Shown piece by piece: positions 33,898 to 42,073 of a DNA stretch of 50,291 bases. Position 1 is the stretch's first letter, and each line of letters begins with the position of its first letter. Source of the stretch: Candidatus Peregrinibacteria bacterium (lineage in GTDB: Bacteria > Patescibacteriota > Gracilibacteria > Peribacterales > Peribacteraceae); contig JABGQH010000003.1 of the NCBI GenBank assembly GCA_018648865.1, forward strand, positions 1-50,291. The letters are read 5' to 3'. A program made the position numbers and the translations under genes. The notes beneath the pieces were generated by a model. That model was not told the origin of the DNA, searched no databases, and worked only from the letters and a program-made list of their open reading frames with translations.

Positions 33898-36800
33898 CTA
33901 CCCTGAGTACAACGTCGACCTAATTACCGATTCTGGAATTAAGTCGAGCCAGTCATAATCCTCGGACACGTCATCGATATCCCACACGGAAATATGACTC
34001 CCGTCGAGACCGAAGTCGAGGTCAGGATCCGAAAAGCTTTCGAAGCTTATCTCAAGTGACGATGGGTAACCATTTACCGATGTGCTCGGATCTTGGATGA
34101 CCATTTCTAACGCTAGAGTCAGATCATCACCCTGATAGATTGCCGTATCGACTACACTTCCGTACAGCTCTTCGAACACTGCATAATACGTTCCGTTGCC
34201 GACGAATGCCGATGTCATCAGGGTTCCAACAGAATCGAAAATACGACCCTGCATCTTCGATGCATCTGAAGAATTACTTGTGTTGTAAATCTTCGGAATA
34301 GGATCCATTTTTACATGAGCTACCGTAATGGTGAACATGATGTCATCAATTGCAACATCATTGAGCTGCCCGCGGGAGTTTTCATGCTCAGCAGCAACAA
34401 ACTTGAATGCTCCGACATCACTGCGTCCCATAGGCATCGGACTTCCATTCGGAATATTACTTGCGTTTTCGATGGAAGTGATCTTCGCCATTACAACAGT
34501 GTTTTCACTGCCTAGAATGGTTGCATCAACCTGAATGCTTCTTCCAGAAGCATCTCCGCGAGCGTAGACTTGATTCACAACGGGTGTAAATCTGTCCCCT
34601 GGAACACCACCGTCTACATCGCTCTTGACCTTTGCTCGGACCAGAACATGCCTCTCTTCCCCCTCGTTAACAACGAACGATCGAGAAAGCATGTAAGTCC
34701 CAAAATCATCTCCGACCTCTGCACTGCCTCTAAAAGCAAAGGCGAATGGTTCTGTTTCGCCTGCAAAGAAAAGCTCAAATCGATCAATTGACCGATTCTC
34801 GCCTTCTGCGTCGATGCCGATGTATGTAACATCGACAGGTTCGTCATACGCATTGAAATTCATGCGTAATAGAGGTTCGCTAAGCTCTCCTCCTAGAACC
34901 TGATGAGATGGAAGAACGATTGCATTTTCAAGTGACAGTCTGCCTTGCGACTCGAACATCCATTCCGTCGACTTGGCCGTTGTTACGAATATTTCATCGT
35001 AACTCGTTTGTGGAACATCATTGATGGTGATGCCACTCATAGACGATCCGTCGTCTAATTCCTCGGCCTCGATGAAGTTATGAGTGTCGATTGCGAATCC
35101 GAGCTGTAGCCTGTCGCTTGAAAGCGATTGAGCCACATCGGCGTGGACCTCAAATACGACAGTGTCCTCAGAAGGAATGACGTACCCCCCTTGTGCAAAG
35201 TCACTGAAAATTATCTGGTCGAGCTGTGAGTAAACACCGTCTTCCAGAATCGTGTCTACAGACGAGTTGCCATCCGTATCCACCCAGAACGAATAGTTAT
35301 AACAGTTAAGCAAGCTTCCCTGCTCAGCCACAAGAGACATTCGTATTAACAGAATGTCTTCTGCTTCGGACGCCGTTGCTTCGAGACGAAGAAGTGTAAT
35401 GTCCTTCTGGTTCGAAACCGCAGTATCAGATGAAGCAAGAGTATCCTGCACCACCGTTAGGTTGGCAACAGAAATTTCATGGAAGTTTCCAGAAATCACA
35501 CCAGTGGGACGCACATCGGAGACGAATTCGCCTGAATTCAAGCCTTCGACTCTTAATTGATAAGCCGTGGTAGCCCACGGAAGAATTCCGCCGAAATCGG
35601 TGCCAACGGAATTCGGAAGCCCGTTTACAATTTGCGGGTCACCACAAATCATGATCTTGAACTTGTCACCGTTTTGCGGCGACGAGCCCGAACCATTATC
35701 GATAAAGTCGACCCGAAATTCCCAGGTCTCTTCACCATTAACGATGAAGTCACCAAATCTGTAGATTTGGTAGGTACCGTTTGTCGATCCATTGGAAGTG
35801 TCGTAGTCACTGGGGCCAGTAAGTCGTGTCCCGTCAATCGTACGACCGGTCGTCAGGTTACGAATCTCCACGTCTTCCATAACATGAGAGATACCAACAT
35901 CGATTGGATCACCGGAAGCGTTCTGACCGAATACTAGGACATACATGTCCTTGACATCGACCGCCACGCTACCAGTTAACATTTCGATGTTCGCGAGTAC
36001 TGCGTCGTTGTCGTCCCGCGTGTAGTTTTGCGTCGACGGTCCATCGATACCGAGAGTGAATTCTCCAGTTCCGATGGTCACCGTGTCTGCCACGGGGAGA
36101 TAAGGAATGTGAACGGGCGAACCGTAGGTCTGACCATTAATCCCATACCCGTACAGAGACCCCAAAGCAGAGATGTCTGATGACTCTTCAAAGTGCATGA
36201 TGATTGAATCACCAGCGCCACCGACGATGTCGGCAACCACTTCGAGTGCGACACTGTCGCCTTCGAGCACCGTAAACGGAGGATCGAAGTTGAGTGTAAC
36301 AAAGTCATCAACTGTAGATGCAACAGTGTTTGTAAGCACTGTCCCATCTGTGCGACGGACCGCGATATTAGTAAAATCGCCATCCGATGCTGAACTGTTC
36401 TGCTCGAAGGTCATCGAATAAAACGTCTGATCCTCGGTAAAATCGGCCGAAACATCAAATGCTCCAATGACAACCTGCGTCATTCCAAGTGACACAGAAT
36501 CTGGCTGAACGGAATTGTAATCCACCGTCACCGTGCCGCTTTCGACAGCAGCAACCATGAAGGTATTACCCCGTATGGGGAAATTGCCTTCGACGTCACC
36601 GGCTGAGCGAATATCGGACGGCGATTCCAACACGAAGTTGTGCATGCCGACAAACGTGGCATCGGTGTTGAACGCCGCGAAGACGTCCAATGTGACGGTC
36701 TCGTTGGGATCGATCGTCAGAGCGCGATGGCTAAATCGCAAATCGATCGTCTGATCTTCCGAATCGATCGTACGCGCACGTGTAATTCGCTGGCCATCCA

Positions 36801-38031
36801 GACTCAGATACACGTATCTTATGTCTTGGCTATCACCCATACCTTCGTGAGTCAGGATGACATCCTCTACAAGGATCGGCTCATCCTGAGCCGCCGTGAG
36901 CTCAAACGACATCATGTGGACAACAGATCCTTGTGGGATCGTATCGGCCACAGGAGTAGTCGACGAGAGTTCGACGACCAATCCATCATCAGAAACAACA
37001 TTCGTCATCACCGTCGCCGAGTTGTTACTCAGGTTCGGATCAGCGATCGTGGACGAAACCTTGGCACGAACTTGTACCTGTTCGACATCATCGATCACGT
37101 CGAACGCGATCGTTTCCGTAACCGGATCGTTCATCCAATCGATGTGATAAACAACCTGACCATCCCCTTGAATCGCCTTTACAGACGACGCATTGGGATT
37201 GAAAACCGTTCCAGTCGGAACGGTGACAGACACATCCATGTTCTCTGCCCAATCGGGACCGTTATTGAACACGGTTATGGAGTACCCGAGGGTATCTCCA
37301 ACATGCGCCTCAGCCGGACCGTTAAGTCCAACCGACAAATCAACGGACGCTCGATCAATTGTAATAGTCGGGTTTTCAGGCCCGAACTGCTGCACCATGA
37401 TCGGACGACCCCATTGGGTCATGTTGATCGTGGGCTCGCCGAGTTGAAATTCTTGCTCCGGCGCATCCGTGTGGATGTCGCCGAGAACACGAAGTGGCAA
37501 CCCAGTTTGGGGAACCTGAATCCCCCACGAACCCAAGTCAAACTGAATGGTACCGTAGTTCGACGTCGTGGTTGTGTCCAGATTGGTCTCGTATCGACCA
37601 TCCTGTACACCCCAATTGCCGTCTTCGTCCATCAGGTCAGCCCAGAGGGTTGCACTCGAAAGTGCGCCATCATCACCAACGCCAGGATACGTAATGCAGT
37701 TAAGCAGCGTACCCGGACCTAAAGCGATGACATCTTCCTGTGCCAACGTGACTGTTGGATTCCAACGACTGGGATCAACTTCGTGATCCCAAACGTGATC
37801 CGTAATGACAAACGCACCCATCTGTTGAAAAGGAGCTGCCGAAATCTCTGCAATCGAGCTTTCACCCGATGTGACTTGCGGGGCCCCTACGAGGGGGTTT
37901 GCCGACAAGAGTTGTCGGTCTTCACATGCTTCGAAACGAAGTGATCTGTTCTTGAGTCGCATACCACGCTGGTTTCGACCACTTTTCAACGAGAATCCAT
38001 TCAGAAAGAATCCGTTCAACAAATTGTTCAT
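33898..38031 (-). CDS. Giant secreted repeat protein with Planctomycetes-type N-terminus (1377 aa)
   Basis: The N-terminus has a basic stretch, then RSLRFEACEDRQLLSANP (about residues 28-45), closely like the LEDR-x-LLSA signature of planctomycete extracellular proteins. From about 210-345 a DUF11-like domain follows (SITVFNNGPDWAENMDV and DPNLSNNSATVMT). The rest is beta-rich repeats with FxVxA-type segments and many Asp, Ser, Val and Thr. No C-terminal membrane anchor or sorting signal is seen. Base composition differs from its surroundings: two 60-bp blocks I counted had 34 and 29 G+C, against 22 in a native block. It has its own promoter and terminator. Acquisition from a Planctomycetes-like donor or an assembly join are both possible. 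Confidence 0.85.
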   Translation of the reverse strand: MNNLLNGFFLNGFSLKSGRNQRGMRLKNRSLRFEACEDRQLLSANPLVGAPQVTSGESSIAEISAAPFQQMGAFVITDHVWDHEVDPSRWNPTVTLAQEDVIALGPGTLLNCITYPGVGDDGALSSATLWADLMDEDGNWGVQDGRYETNLDTTTTSNYGTIQFDLGSWGIQVPQTGLPLRVLGDIHTDAPEQEFQLGEPTINMTQWGRPIMVQQFGPENPTITIDRASVDLSVGLNGPAEAHVGDTLGYSITVFNNGPDWAENMDVSVTVPTGTVFNPNASSVKAIQGDGQVVYHIDWMNDPVTETIAFDVIDDVEQVQVRAKVSSTIADPNLSNNSATVMTNVVSDDGLVVELSSTTPVADTIPQGSVVHMMSFELTAAQDEPILVEDVILTHEGMGDSQDIRYVYLSLDGQRITRARTIDSEDQTIDLRFSHRALTIDPNETVTLDVFAAFNTDATFVGMHNFVLESPSDIRSAGDVEGNFPIRGNTFMVAAVESGTVTVDYNSVQPDSVSLGMTQVVIGAFDVSADFTEDQTFYSMTFEQNSSASDGDFTNIAVRRTDGTVLTNTVASTVDDFVTLNFDPPFTVLEGDSVALEVVADIVGGAGDSIIMHFEESSDISALGSLYGYGINGQTYGSPVHIPYLPVADTVTIGTGEFTLGIDGPSTQNYTRDDNDAVLANIEMLTGSVAVDVKDMYVLVFGQNASGDPIDVGISHVMEDVEIRNLTTGRTIDGTRLTGPSDYDTSNGSTNGTYQIYRFGDFIVNGEETWEFRVDFIDNGSGSSPQNGDKFKIMICGDPQIVNGLPNSVGTDFGGILPWATTAYQLRVEGLNSGEFVSDVRPTGVISGNFHEISVANLTVVQDTLASSDTAVSNQKDITLLRLEATASEAEDILLIRMSLVAEQGSLLNCYNYSFWVDTDGNSSVDTILEDGVYSQLDQIIFSDFAQGGYVIPSEDTVVFEVHADVAQSLSSDRLQLGFAIDTHNFIEAEELDDGSSMSGITINDVPQTSYDEIFVTTAKSTEWMFESQGRLSLENAIVLPSHQVLGGELSEPLLRMNFNAYDEPVDVTYIGIDAEGENRSIDRFELFFAGETEPFAFAFRGSAEVGDDFGTYMLSRSFVVNEGEERHVLVRAKVKSDVDGGVPGDRFTPVVNQVYARGDASGRSIQVDATILGSENTVVMAKITSIENASNIPNGSPMPMGRSDVGAFKFVAAEHENSRGQLNDVAIDDIMFTITVAHVKMDPIPKIYNTSNSSDASKMQGRIFDSVGTLMTSAFVGNGTYYAVFEELYGSVVDTAIYQGDDLTLALEMVIQDPSTSVNGYPSSLEISFESFSDPDLDFGLDGSHISVWDIDDVSEDYDWLDLIPESVIRSTLYSG

Positions 38032-38147
38032 AGCTCTACCCCTAATAAAAAAAGAAAGAAACCTTTGCTGTGAATGAGCGATACAACTTGCACCGCTAAT
38101 TAATAAAACATTCGTTAGCAGTTCCTTTCAATTCAAATTGCTGATAG

Positions 38148-38175
38148 ATTTTACCTTTTTTTGTATGTTTGTCAA
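38148..38175 (-). promoter_or_regulatory. Sigma-70-type promoter TTGACA-N16-TAAAAT with long leader
   Basis: On the minus strand a -35 TTGACA (38175-38170) and a -10 TAAAAT (38153-38148) sit 16 nt apart. A second TTGACA lies at 38194-38189. The leader to the ATG at 38031 would exceed 100 nt and ends with a purine-rich TTAGGGGTAGAGCT, a possible ribosome-binding site. Both traits contrast with the leaderless neighbours. Confidence 0.6.
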
Positions 38176-38244
38176 TGCTTTCTATATATGTCAAGCATAA
38201 TAATGCACAAAGTATTTAGGCTTAATACATATGTTTCAAGATAT

Positions 38245-38883
38245 TTACAACTTTTCTCCCCAAGCTTTTGGATCACTAGAGAACTCAGCGACTTTGCTTA
38301 TGTCTTCTTTGGTCAATCTACCCTGATCCCCTGCTACTTTTAGTAGGATTGAGAGGCTTGCAAGAGGATGAAGTTTTACACTCGCAGATTGTGCTTTTTC
38401 GGTAGAAGCGAGCATTTCATACGTAAATATTGCAATCACGTCACTTACATTACCATCCACCTCCTCTCGCAATGCCTCGACAGATGAAATCGCACTTCCC
38501 CCTGTGGAAAAAAGATCTTCTATCAATACAATGTCTTTTCCATGTGGAATGTCTCCTTCAACCCTCTTTTTTGCACCATGGCCCTTCGCTTGCGACCTAA
38601 CATAAACAAAAGGCAGTCCAAGACGCTCTGCGACTAATGCAGCCCACCCAATGGCCCCTGTTGCTGTTCCAGCGATAACATCTGGCTCTACTTGCATACT
38701 TTTTACACGCTGCACCAATGCATCTACTACAAATTTCCTAGCATCTGGGTGACTATAAACCATACGATTATCACAATAGATTGGCGATTTAATGCCACTT
38801 GACCATGTAAATGGAGGATCAAGTGAAAGCTTAACAGCCCCAATGTCTAATAGAAGTTCTGCGATGCGTTGTCCATTTGGCAT
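38245..38883 (-). CDS. pyrE: Orotate phosphoribosyltransferase
   Basis: Joins orotate to PRPP in UMP synthesis. The PRPP loop is IVLIEDLFSTGGSAISSV (about residues 113-130). The N-terminal part has the family feature FTWSSGIKSPIYCDNR (about 28-43), and GTATGAIGWAALVAERLGLP supports the core. I chose the ATG at 38883 (MPNGQRIAELL) because the frame open to 38919 adds 12 unrelated residues; the product is 212 residues. It is divergent from rsmG, sharing a promoter region of about 70 bp. Confidence 0.94.
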   Translation of the reverse strand: MPNGQRIAELLLDIGAVKLSLDPPFTWSSGIKSPIYCDNRMVYSHPDARKFVVDALVQRVKSMQVEPDVIAGTATGAIGWAALVAERLGLPFVYVRSQAKGHGAKKRVEGDIPHGKDIVLIEDLFSTGGSAISSVEALREEVDGNVSDVIAIFTYEMLASTEKAQSASVKLHPLASLSILLKVAGDQGRLTKEDISKVAEFSSDPKAWGEKL

Positions 38884-38951
38884 AGGAATATAGGTGGAAG
38901 AATTGAGAATTACATACATTTCAGTATGCTTGCATACGCATATTGCCAGAA

Positions 38952-39632
38952 ATGATCAACGAAGAACAACATTGTCGGCTAGAAGAACTCAGTAGAGTGT
39001 TCTTAAAAGAGAACGGTAAGCTAAATCTTTCGGCATTCCGAACAAAGGAAAGCTGTTGGATGGGCAATATTATGGACTCACTTGCAATTTTGGATCAGAG
39101 GATTTGCCCATTGAATATAGAAGGTATGCAAGTTTTAGATATAGGAACTGGTGGAGGCTTTCCATTACTACCTATAGCCATGTGTTTTCCAGAAGTTAAA
39201 TGTACTGGTTTAGACTCAACTGAAAAAAAGATACGAGCTGTAGAAAATATGGCTAAAGAATTATCTTTAAATAATGTTAATTTGATATGTGGACGCACAG
39301 AAGAAGTTGGAAACGATCCTAGATTTAGGGAGCAATATGACGTTGTAACTGCCAGAGCGCTTGCTCCACTTAATGTACTGCTAGAGTTTGCATCACCATT
39401 TGTAAAACCAGGGGGATATATAGTCGCTTGGAAAAGTATGAATACAGAAGAAGAGATGAAAGAATCTCTTCTTGCCAGAGCAGAACTCTCTTGTGAGCTG
39501 GCAGGAAATTTTGAATATGATTTAGGAGAAAGCTGGGGCAAACGCCAACTTATTTTCTTTAAAAAACGTTCTAAGTTAAATAGTAAATATCCTAGAGCTA
39601 CTGGTATCCCAAAAAAGAGTCCCCTTTTGTAG
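38952..39632 (+). CDS. rsmG: 16S rRNA m7G527 methyltransferase RsmG
   Basis: Methylates guanine N7 in the 530 loop of 16S rRNA with S-adenosylmethionine. The SAM-binding motif is VLDIGTGGGFPLLPIA (around residues 58-73); LDSTEKKIRAVENMAKEL and VVTARALAPL follow as in the family. The frame is open from a TTG at 38943, but the ATG at 38952 gives a family-like start (MINEEQHCRLEEL) and lies 7 nt after CATATT. Length 226. The C-terminus ends in a basic Pro-rich tail. The rlmE gene starts 2 nt after its stop, so they form an rRNA-methylation operon. Confidence 0.94.
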   Translation: MINEEQHCRLEELSRVFLKENGKLNLSAFRTKESCWMGNIMDSLAILDQRICPLNIEGMQVLDIGTGGGFPLLPIAMCFPEVKCTGLDSTEKKIRAVENMAKELSLNNVNLICGRTEEVGNDPRFREQYDVVTARALAPLNVLLEFASPFVKPGGYIVAWKSMNTEEEMKESLLARAELSCELAGNFEYDLGESWGKRQLIFFKKRSKLNSKYPRATGIPKKSPLL

Positions 39633-39634
39633 AG

Positions 39635-40222
39635 ATGATATACGTACCAAATGACAAATGGTCTAGAAAGGCAAAAGAAGAAGGATATAGGGCACGCAGT
39701 GTTTATAAGCTTCGTGAGTTAGATGAACGATTTAAACTAATCAAGAGTGGAATGACTGTGTTAGATGCAGGTGCCGCACCTGGTAGTTGGATGCAATATA
39801 CCTCACAAAAAGTTGGGCCAACTGGGAAAGTAATAGGCTTAGATCTGCAAGAGATAGAGCCAATTGCAGAAAATGCTATTACGGGCAAAGTAGATATTAC
39901 AGACAAAGAAAGTGTTAAGACCTTTTTAAAGAAACATGATGTTTCTAGAATAGATTTAGTACTTTCGGACCTTGCTCCAAGTACTAGTGGAATAAGAGAT
40001 ATTGACCAATGGAGGTCTATTGAACTATCTGAATCTACAGTGTCTCTTGCTAGATCTTTAATGAGAAGAGGTGGCATATGCGTGCTTAAAATATTAAGAG
40101 GAGCAGATTTTGATTCATTTTTGTTTCAAGCAAAAAAACATTGGAAGCTAGTAAAAGTTACTACTGTTAAGACAAGTAGAAGTACTAGCAAAGAAGTTTA
40201 TGTAGTTTTAAAGAAAATCTAA
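39635..40222 (+). CDS. rlmE: 23S rRNA 2'-O-methyltransferase RlmE (FtsJ/RrmJ)
   Basis: Methylates U2552 of 23S rRNA at the ribose. The N-terminus carries the basic KWSRKAKEEGYRARSVYKL. The SAM motif is VLDAGAAPGSWMQYTS (about residues 42-57). The catalytic set K-D-K-E is visible: K in the N-terminal YRARSVYKL segment, D in LVLSDLAPSTSG, K in CVLKILRG, and E in SRSTSKEVYVV. The length of 195 is near normal. It starts 2 nt after rsmG with no ribosome-binding site. A 60-nt spacer separates it from ftsE. Confidence 0.95.
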   Translation: MIYVPNDKWSRKAKEEGYRARSVYKLRELDERFKLIKSGMTVLDAGAAPGSWMQYTSQKVGPTGKVIGLDLQEIEPIAENAITGKVDITDKESVKTFLKKHDVSRIDLVLSDLAPSTSGIRDIDQWRSIELSESTVSLARSLMRRGGICVLKILRGADFDSFLFQAKKHWKLVKVTTVKTSRSTSKEVYVVLKKI

Positions 40223-40282
40223 TATATATACTTCCGCACTAACTGGCACTATCCTCAATTCGTAATTTGGTCATCATCATTC

Positions 40283-41059
40283 ATGATGTACGGGATGATA
40301 ATTTTAAAGAATGTATGTAAGTCCTACGGCAAGTCTGATGTTCTTAAATCTGTGTCTTTCCGCATAGACCCAAAAGAGTTTGTTTGCATTACAGGGCCAA
40401 GTGGAGCTGGAAAGTCTACACTGCTTCATATAATGATGGGTGCAGAGGAAGCTAGTAAAGGATCAATTTCTGTAGATCAGGTAGATTTAAATGATTTGCC
40501 TCCTACTGTCTTACAACTTTTCCGTAGGAGGATTGGTGTAGCTTTTCAAGATTACAAACTTTTGTGGAACAGAACAGTTGAAGAAAATGTTGCCTTCCCA
40601 TTAGAAGTAAGTGGAGTACATGAGGACGAAATAGAAAAGAGAGTAAAACAGATTTTAAAAGAAATGAGTCTAACTAAACATAAGGACACACTGGCTTCTG
40701 CCCTATCTGGAGGAGAAAAAGCCAGAGCATCAATAGCCAGAGCATATGTACATGAGCCAATGATTCTGTTTGCAGATGAGCCAACAGGTAATCTGGACCC
40801 TGATCAGACTGACATGATTATTGAACTCCTTGAACAGATTCACAAAAATGGAACAACTGTAATACTGGCAACTCACGAAGCAGATATTGTAGATAAATTA
40901 CAAACTAGAGTACTTAGGTTAGAAGAAGGCGAACTAATTAGAGATAGCGTTGGTGGATACGACAAGGAAAGTAAAAAAGTATCTAGATCTAAACCAAAAG
41001 GGCTACATGATATTTTTGATGAAGGAGATGGGGTTCGGATTGAAGTTTCTAGCGAATGA
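40283..41059 (+). CDS. ftsE: Cell division ATP-binding protein FtsE
   Basis: ABC ATPase that, with FtsX, controls peptidoglycan hydrolases at the septum. Walker A is TGPSGAGKS, the Q-loop AFQDYKLLWNRTVEENV is FtsE-like, the signature is LSGGEKARASIARAY, Walker B is MILFADEPTGNLDP, and the switch His is in LATHEAD. The length of 258 exceeds the usual ~220 because of a charged C-terminal extension (KSKPKGLHDIFDEGDG region). A start at the second ATG (MIILKNVCKSYG, about 40295) is possible. No ftsX gene is adjacent, which is unusual. The stop is TGA, showing the standard genetic code. Confidence 0.92.
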   Translation: MMYGMIILKNVCKSYGKSDVLKSVSFRIDPKEFVCITGPSGAGKSTLLHIMMGAEEASKGSISVDQVDLNDLPPTVLQLFRRRIGVAFQDYKLLWNRTVEENVAFPLEVSGVHEDEIEKRVKQILKEMSLTKHKDTLASALSGGEKARASIARAYVHEPMILFADEPTGNLDPDQTDMIIELLEQIHKNGTTVILATHEADIVDKLQTRVLRLEEGELIRDSVGGYDKESKKVSRSKPKGLHDIFDEGDGVRIEVSSE

Positions 41060-41107
41060 GAAAGTTGTGAGTTATGGATTGTGAGTTATGAGTATGAAGA
41101 AAGGAGG

Positions 41108-41309
41108 GGCGAGCGCACTTGTTTGAGTTAGGAGCATTCCATAGTCTCTAGTGATATATGAGCAGATGGCGAGCAGATTTTTAGCGAAGCTAAAAAATAT
41201 GACTCGTCTCTGTGAGTCAAACTTATATCTAGCAAGTATGCGACGAACGAGTCTGCGCTTGCCTTGATCTTTTTTGGTTCGTTTTTTGTATCAAGACAAA
41301 AAATGAACA
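41108..41309 (-). repeat. Long dispersed repeat, copy 2
   Basis: Blocks 41108-41138 and 41199-41309 match, in reverse complement, the blocks 20820-20850 and 20682-20792. The intervening 60 nt differ between copies (here containing TTTTTAGCGAAGCTAAAAA, itself a palindrome). The lengths and order agree, so the copies share an origin. No transposase or terminal duplication was found. Confidence 0.7.
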
Positions 41310-41489
41310 GATAATTTGAATTAATTGTTACATAGAAACAAGGTACATTATTTATTTTCTCTAAAAATTAATCTGTATTTAATAAATTTAAGATATTGAA
41401 CCCCCTCTTCTCTTTCTTCTCCCTAGGGGAGAAGAAGGTGCATAGAAGCATTTGTGTTTACTGGTATATTTTTTTGTTTGTGTGACAAT

Positions 41490-41541
41490 GTAATACAAAA
41501 GCAATACAACGTAATACGTTGTAATACAAATGCAATACAAT
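41490..41541. repeat. TAATACAAA/GCAATACAA repeats around a palindrome
   Basis: Two near-copies of TAATACAAAWGCAATACAA flank the palindrome ACAACG-TAATA-CGTTGT (41506-41522). It lies just past the 3' end of the minus-strand gene at 41547 and could fold in RNA, but there is no T-run. The repeats are too short and too few for a CRISPR or an iteron origin. Confidence 0.45.
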
Positions 41542-41546
41542 TTAAT

Positions 41547-42017
41547 TTATAAACTGTTGTTTTCCTCAAACAACGGTGTATCTAAATCCTCTTTTTCTAC
41601 CTTTGGAGTTTCTATCTTTTCTTTTTCTTTCAACTCTGCAGGGAAATACCTAATTAGTAGAGCCGCTGTAATAATAAAATAAATCATCTCTGGAAGCAGT
41701 GTCATTGCTCCCATCTGACCTCGTGCCAATACTATTACATCAGTTAAGAATAATAGGAACTGAGCAAGTGCGAGTAATAATACAATCCCCGAATGCCGAA
41801 CAGGATGTGCAAATGCTAAAAATGCACCTATGCCAAGTACAATTAATATTGCACCAAGACCCGACCCTAAATAAAGATGCATACTATCTAAAATCGCATC
41901 TTCGTATAGTGAACTTAATGTGTCTGGTTTAAATAGAAAAAGCGTAGCAAAAGCAATATTTGCTACTCCTATAGCTAGGAGTGTGATTCTAAGTGATCTG
42001 GAAGAAGAATTATCCAC
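41547..42017 (-). CDS. Four-helix membrane protein (156 aa)
   Basis: A GTG start lies 6 nt after TAGCAT. Four membrane helices are visible: about residues 9-29, 45-68, 76-97 and 103-124. A charged Glu/Lys-rich cytoplasmic tail (ELKEKEKIETPKVEKED) ends the protein. The topology is like many small integral proteins of unknown function. It is divergent from purM. Confidence 0.75.
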   Translation of the reverse strand: MDNSSSRSLRITLLAIGVANIAFATLFLFKPDTLSSLYEDAILDSMHLYLGSGLGAILIVLGIGAFLAFAHPVRHSGIVLLLALAQFLLFLTDVIVLARGQMGAMTLLPEMIYFIITAALLIRYFPAELKEKEKIETPKVEKEDLDTPLFEENNSL

Positions 42018-42073
42018 AGCGAAATGCTACACGAAAGTTTGTTTAGAAGACAGTGACTTGGTACCGTACTGGT

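Larger units (their letters stand above)
41060..41546. other. 487-bp intergenic region with repeats
   Basis: After ftsE this gap contains GAGTTATG words at 41066-41093, dispersed repeat copy 2 (41108-41309), a TTCTTCTCCC/GGGAGAAGAA hairpin (41414-41436), and a TAATACAAA/GCAATACAA repeat cluster (41490-41541) near the end of the next minus-strand gene. No open frame with coding character is present. Confidence 0.6.

Noticed and set aside
36640-37722. A 360-codon plus-strand frame opposite the giant surface-protein gene
   Set aside because: It is fully antisense to a long gene with clear domain content, has no promoter or family features, and the composition of the region makes long opposite frames likely.
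33898-38031. The giant gene as proof of assembly error
   Set aside because: Composition differs, but both borders sit in ordinary intergenic sequence and the gene has a complete promoter and terminator. It cannot be excluded without read data, so it is kept as an alternative only.
38884-38919. Longer start for pyrE at 38919
   Set aside because: A CATACT box lies only 3 nt before it, which would place the transcript start inside the extension, and the added residues do not fit the family.
41057-41059. Possible recoding of TGA (code 25, as in Gracilibacteria)
   Set aside because: The FtsE gene ends at TGA in a family-like position, and long genes here contain no internal TGA, so the standard code is used.
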